Assembly: GCF_018417535.1 (NCBI RefSeq)
Contig: NZ_CP070977.1
Coordinates: 1,674,001 to 1,738,000 of the forward strand
From: Burkholderia pyrrocinia
Lineage (GTDB): Bacteria > Pseudomonadota > Gammaproteobacteria > Burkholderiales > Burkholderiaceae
DNA length: 64,000 nucleotides
Reading direction: 5' to 3'
The notes below the pieces were generated by a model that saw nothing but the letters and a program-made list of their open reading frames with translations, searched no databases and was not told where the DNA came from. The translations under genes were made by a program, and so were the position numbers. Positions 61,870-64,000 of this stretch are shown one piece after another; the stretch's first letter is position 1, and every line of letters begins with the position of its first letter.

Positions 61870-63054
61870 TCAGTCGCCGCGACGATACAGCGTCACGACG
61901 CACGCGCCGCCCAGCCCGATGTTGTGCTGCAACGCCACGCGCGCGCCGTCGACCTGTCTTGCCCCCGCATCGCCGCGCAGTTGCCAGACCAGTTCCGCAC
62001 ATTGCGCGAGCCCGGTCGCGCCGAGCGGATGGCCTTTCGACAGCAGGCCGCCCGACGGATTGGTGACGACCTTGCCGCCATACGTATTGGCGCGGTCGCG
62101 GACAAACTTTTCCGCGCCGCCTTCCGGGCACAGCCCGAGCGCCTCATAGCTGATCAGTTCGTTGCTCGTGAAGCAGTCGTGCAGTTCGACGACGTCGAGC
62201 TCGTCCGGGCCGATGCCCGCCGACTCGTATACCTGCCGGGCCGCCGCCGCGGACATGTCGTAGCCGACCATCCGGATCATCGACGCGGGCGCGAAACTGC
62301 TCGGGTAATCGGTGGTCATCGCCTGCGCGGCGATATAGACGGACCGCGCATGACCGTGACGTTTCGCGAACTCGTCCGAACAGAGCACCGCGCAACCGGC
62401 ACCACAGGTCGGCGGACAGCACTGGAACCGGGTGAGCGGATCGAATACCGCGTCCGAGTTCATCACTTGCGCCAGATCCACCGGCTCGCGAAACAGCGCG
62501 TACGGATTGCGGGCGGCGTGCTCCCGCGCCTTCACCGAAATCATCCCGAACGTTTCCCGCCGGGCACCGTAGCGTTCGATGTATTCCCGCCCCGCGCCGC
62601 CGAACATCCGCACCGCGAGCGGCGCGGATGTCTCGCCCTGCACCGCGTCGGCGACCTGCAGATGCCGTTCGAGCGGCGACGCGCGATCGTCGAACTTCGT
62701 CGTGAGCGCGCCCCGTTCCATCTGCTCGAAACCGAGCGCCAGCACGCACTCGGCCGCGCCGCTCTCGATCGCCTGCCGGGCGAGCCAAAGCGCTGTCGAG
62801 CCCGTGGAGCAGTTGTTGTTGACGTTGATGACAGGCACGCCCGTCATGCCGATCTCGTAGACGGCGCGCTGTCCGCACGTGGAATCGCCATAGACATAGC
62901 CCGCGTAGACCTGCTCGATCGCGTCGTACGCGATGCCGGCGTCGCCGAGCGCGATCCGCGCGGCTTCGGTTGCCATCCGGTGATACTGCGGGCTCGCGCC
63001 CGGCTTCGTGAACGGGATCATCCCGACACCGATCACGTTGACTCGACGGCTCAT
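61870..63054 (-). CDS. Thiolase-like protein (SCP2/lipid-transfer type)
   Basis: 394 residues. Thiolase fold with the nucleophilic Cys in VNNNCSTGSTALWLA near residue 82, the later VELHDCFTSNELISYE and SKGHPLGATGLAQCAEL, and GGACVVTLYR at the end. It belongs to the SCP2-thiolase/lipid-transfer group rather than the classical acetyltransferases. The substrate is unknown; fatty acid or sterol-like acyl-CoA is typical. GAAGGAG precedes the ATG. It follows the outer-membrane gene by 19 bp. Confidence 0.86.
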   Translation of the reverse strand: MSRRVNVIGVGMIPFTKPGASPQYHRMATEAARIALGDAGIAYDAIEQVYAGYVYGDSTCGQRAVYEIGMTGVPVINVNNNCSTGSTALWLARQAIESGAAECVLALGFEQMERGALTTKFDDRASPLERHLQVADAVQGETSAPLAVRMFGGAGREYIERYGARRETFGMISVKAREHAARNPYALFREPVDLAQVMNSDAVFDPLTRFQCCPPTCGAGCAVLCSDEFAKRHGHARSVYIAAQAMTTDYPSSFAPASMIRMVGYDMSAAAARQVYESAGIGPDELDVVELHDCFTSNELISYEALGLCPEGGAEKFVRDRANTYGGKVVTNPSGGLLSKGHPLGATGLAQCAELVWQLRGDAGARQVDGARVALQHNIGLGGACVVTLYRRGD

Positions 63055-63073
63055 GCTGTGCTCCTTCGTGGAT

Positions 63074-63949
63074 TCAGAAGATCTTCATCACGCGCAACTG
63101 GACGCTGTAGCTGTTCTTGAAGCCGCCGTCGCCCGACAGCGCCTTGCCGAGCATCCCCGACACCTGCCAGGTCGGCGTCAGCATGTGGCTGGCGAACAGC
63201 CGCAACTGGTTCGAACTCGTCTTCTGGCCAGTATAGGCGTCGTCGACGTACTGCTTGCCGCCGAAGGTTCCGGCATAGCCGAACGACACCGACGTGGCCG
63301 GCGCGAACTGGTAGCGCAGGTAGGTTTGCAGCTCGACGGACGGCCGCACCGAGATGCGGTGCCCCGCGTCGTCGTGCCCCGGCTGGGCTGCCACGTCCAG
63401 CGCGGCGTCGAGGAACAGGTTGCGCCCCAGCCCCTGGATCACGCCGAGTTGCGGCGTGAACACCACGGTGCCGGCACCGGCGCCGACCCGGCCGTAATCG
63501 TATTTCCCGGTCGGCACGGAGAAGTACGCGGTCAAACCGACGACCGTGCCGTACTGCGGATCGGGGCGGTTCACGAAGAACGCGGTCACGCCGAACGTGA
63601 GGTCGCCGAGCCCGTTGTTGGTCGGCAGCGGACTTCCGCCAACCTTGACGTCGGTCAGCTTCGCGAACGGCAGGAATGCCTGGAACGCCACCGGCATCCC
63701 GCCGATCTGCGTGTAGTGCAGCACCCGAGCAATGCCGACGGCCTGGTCAAGACTCGAATCCGGCACCTTGCCGCCCCCGTCGAGCCGGAAGTCGCTGCTC
63801 GGCGTATAGCCGAGATAGCCGAGCGCAAGCGTCGTGCCGGGAGGCACGATCGTGTAGTCCCCCGGGTAGATGTCGATCGCCGACGCCGAGGTCGAGATGG
63901 CCAGCAGGGCGCCCGCCATCGCGGCAGGCCGCATCAGTTTTTCCTTCAT
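63074..63949 (-). CDS. Outer-membrane transporter-like protein (phenol MetA-pathway family)
   Basis: 291 residues, signal peptide (MKEKLMRPAAMAGALLAISTSASA), then a barrel-like pattern of alternating strands with GTTLALGYLGYTPSSDFR and AYFSVPTGKYDYGRVGAGAGT, matching the Phenol_MetA_deg family. Members appear in operons for hydrophobic compound breakdown. AAGGACGGAG precedes the ATG at 63949. Probably an uptake channel for the compound processed by the thiolase downstream. Confidence 0.82.
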   Translation of the reverse strand: MKEKLMRPAAMAGALLAISTSASAIDIYPGDYTIVPPGTTLALGYLGYTPSSDFRLDGGGKVPDSSLDQAVGIARVLHYTQIGGMPVAFQAFLPFAKLTDVKVGGSPLPTNNGLGDLTFGVTAFFVNRPDPQYGTVVGLTAYFSVPTGKYDYGRVGAGAGTVVFTPQLGVIQGLGRNLFLDAALDVAAQPGHDDAGHRISVRPSVELQTYLRYQFAPATSVSFGYAGTFGGKQYVDDAYTGQKTSSNQLRLFASHMLTPTWQVSGMLGKALSGDGGFKNSYSVQLRVMKIF

Positions 63950-64000
63950 GTCTCCGTCCTTTTATTCAGTACACCTATTATTCATGCACGAGAAGAACGA

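Overview
The window reads as an ordinary stretch of the main chromosome of a Burkholderia species, most likely of the B. cepacia complex. The evidence is the high GC content with strong G/C third-position bias, the housekeeping order glmM-folP-ftsH-rlmE-yhbY-greA-carB-leuE-carA, the number of LysR regulators, and the Burkholderia-type porin, PHB depolymerase and malonate decarboxylase genes. The species call is inference. Nothing looks like a prophage, genomic island, insertion sequence or CRISPR array.

Layout. 1-62: tandem Pho boxes facing left, the control region of a phosphate-starvation gene (pstS expected) beyond the left edge. 329-7214: glmM, folP, ftsH and rlmE on the minus strand, yhbY on the plus strand, then greA with a small membrane protein. 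7243-12741: carA-leuE-carB with a clear sigma-70 promoter and a leader of about 220 nt. 12856-19092: an MFS transporter, mltD, gloB, a methyltransferase, rnhA, dnaQ and ynfA. 19093-24932: proP, a small conserved-looking ORF with its own terminator, a glutathione transferase, a PHB depolymerase, a phosphoribosyltransferase and a PLD-fold protein with a degraded active site.

25050-33644: a complete malonate utilisation operon (madL, madM, mdcA, C, D, E, G, B, H) with a divergent LysR regulator. It encodes malonate import, the decarboxylase subunits, the acyl-carrier protein, synthesis and attachment of its prosthetic group, and malonyl loading. 33820-39711: a DUF4148 protein, a hydroxyacyl-CoA-dehydrogenase-like enzyme, two hsp20 genes in tandem behind a sigma-32-like promoter and a structured leader, a zinc-ribbon protein, TerC, an NhaR-like regulator and a DUF2242 lipoprotein. 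39980-43918: a serine/threonine dehydratase-like enzyme with a divergent LysR gene, a 740-bp gene-poor gap holding a probable small RNA, and an MFS exporter.

43988-48799: a probable catabolic operon (MHS transporter, M20 amidohydrolase, acetylpolyamine amidohydrolase) with a divergent LysR gene. 48858-55781: a porin, an NCS1 permease with a GntR/HutC-like operator, an SRAP protein, an agmatinase-like ureohydrolase overlapping a GNAT gene, a LysR gene and an NAD(P)-binding protein. 56014-61022: a complete branched-chain 2-oxo acid dehydrogenase operon (E1alpha, E1beta, E2, E3). 61413-61747: a tRNA-Leu(UAA) gene split by a 248-nt group I intron, with promoter and terminator. 61870-63949: a thiolase-like enzyme and an outer-membrane-type protein.

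The most unusual element is the tRNA-Leu group I intron. Its core sequence blocks match, from memory, the IC3 ribozyme of the Azoarcus tRNA-Ile gene. Next come the orphan sRNA candidate near 42.2 kb, the possible RNA thermometer ahead of the hsp20 pair, and the HutC-like operator ahead of the NCS1 permease.
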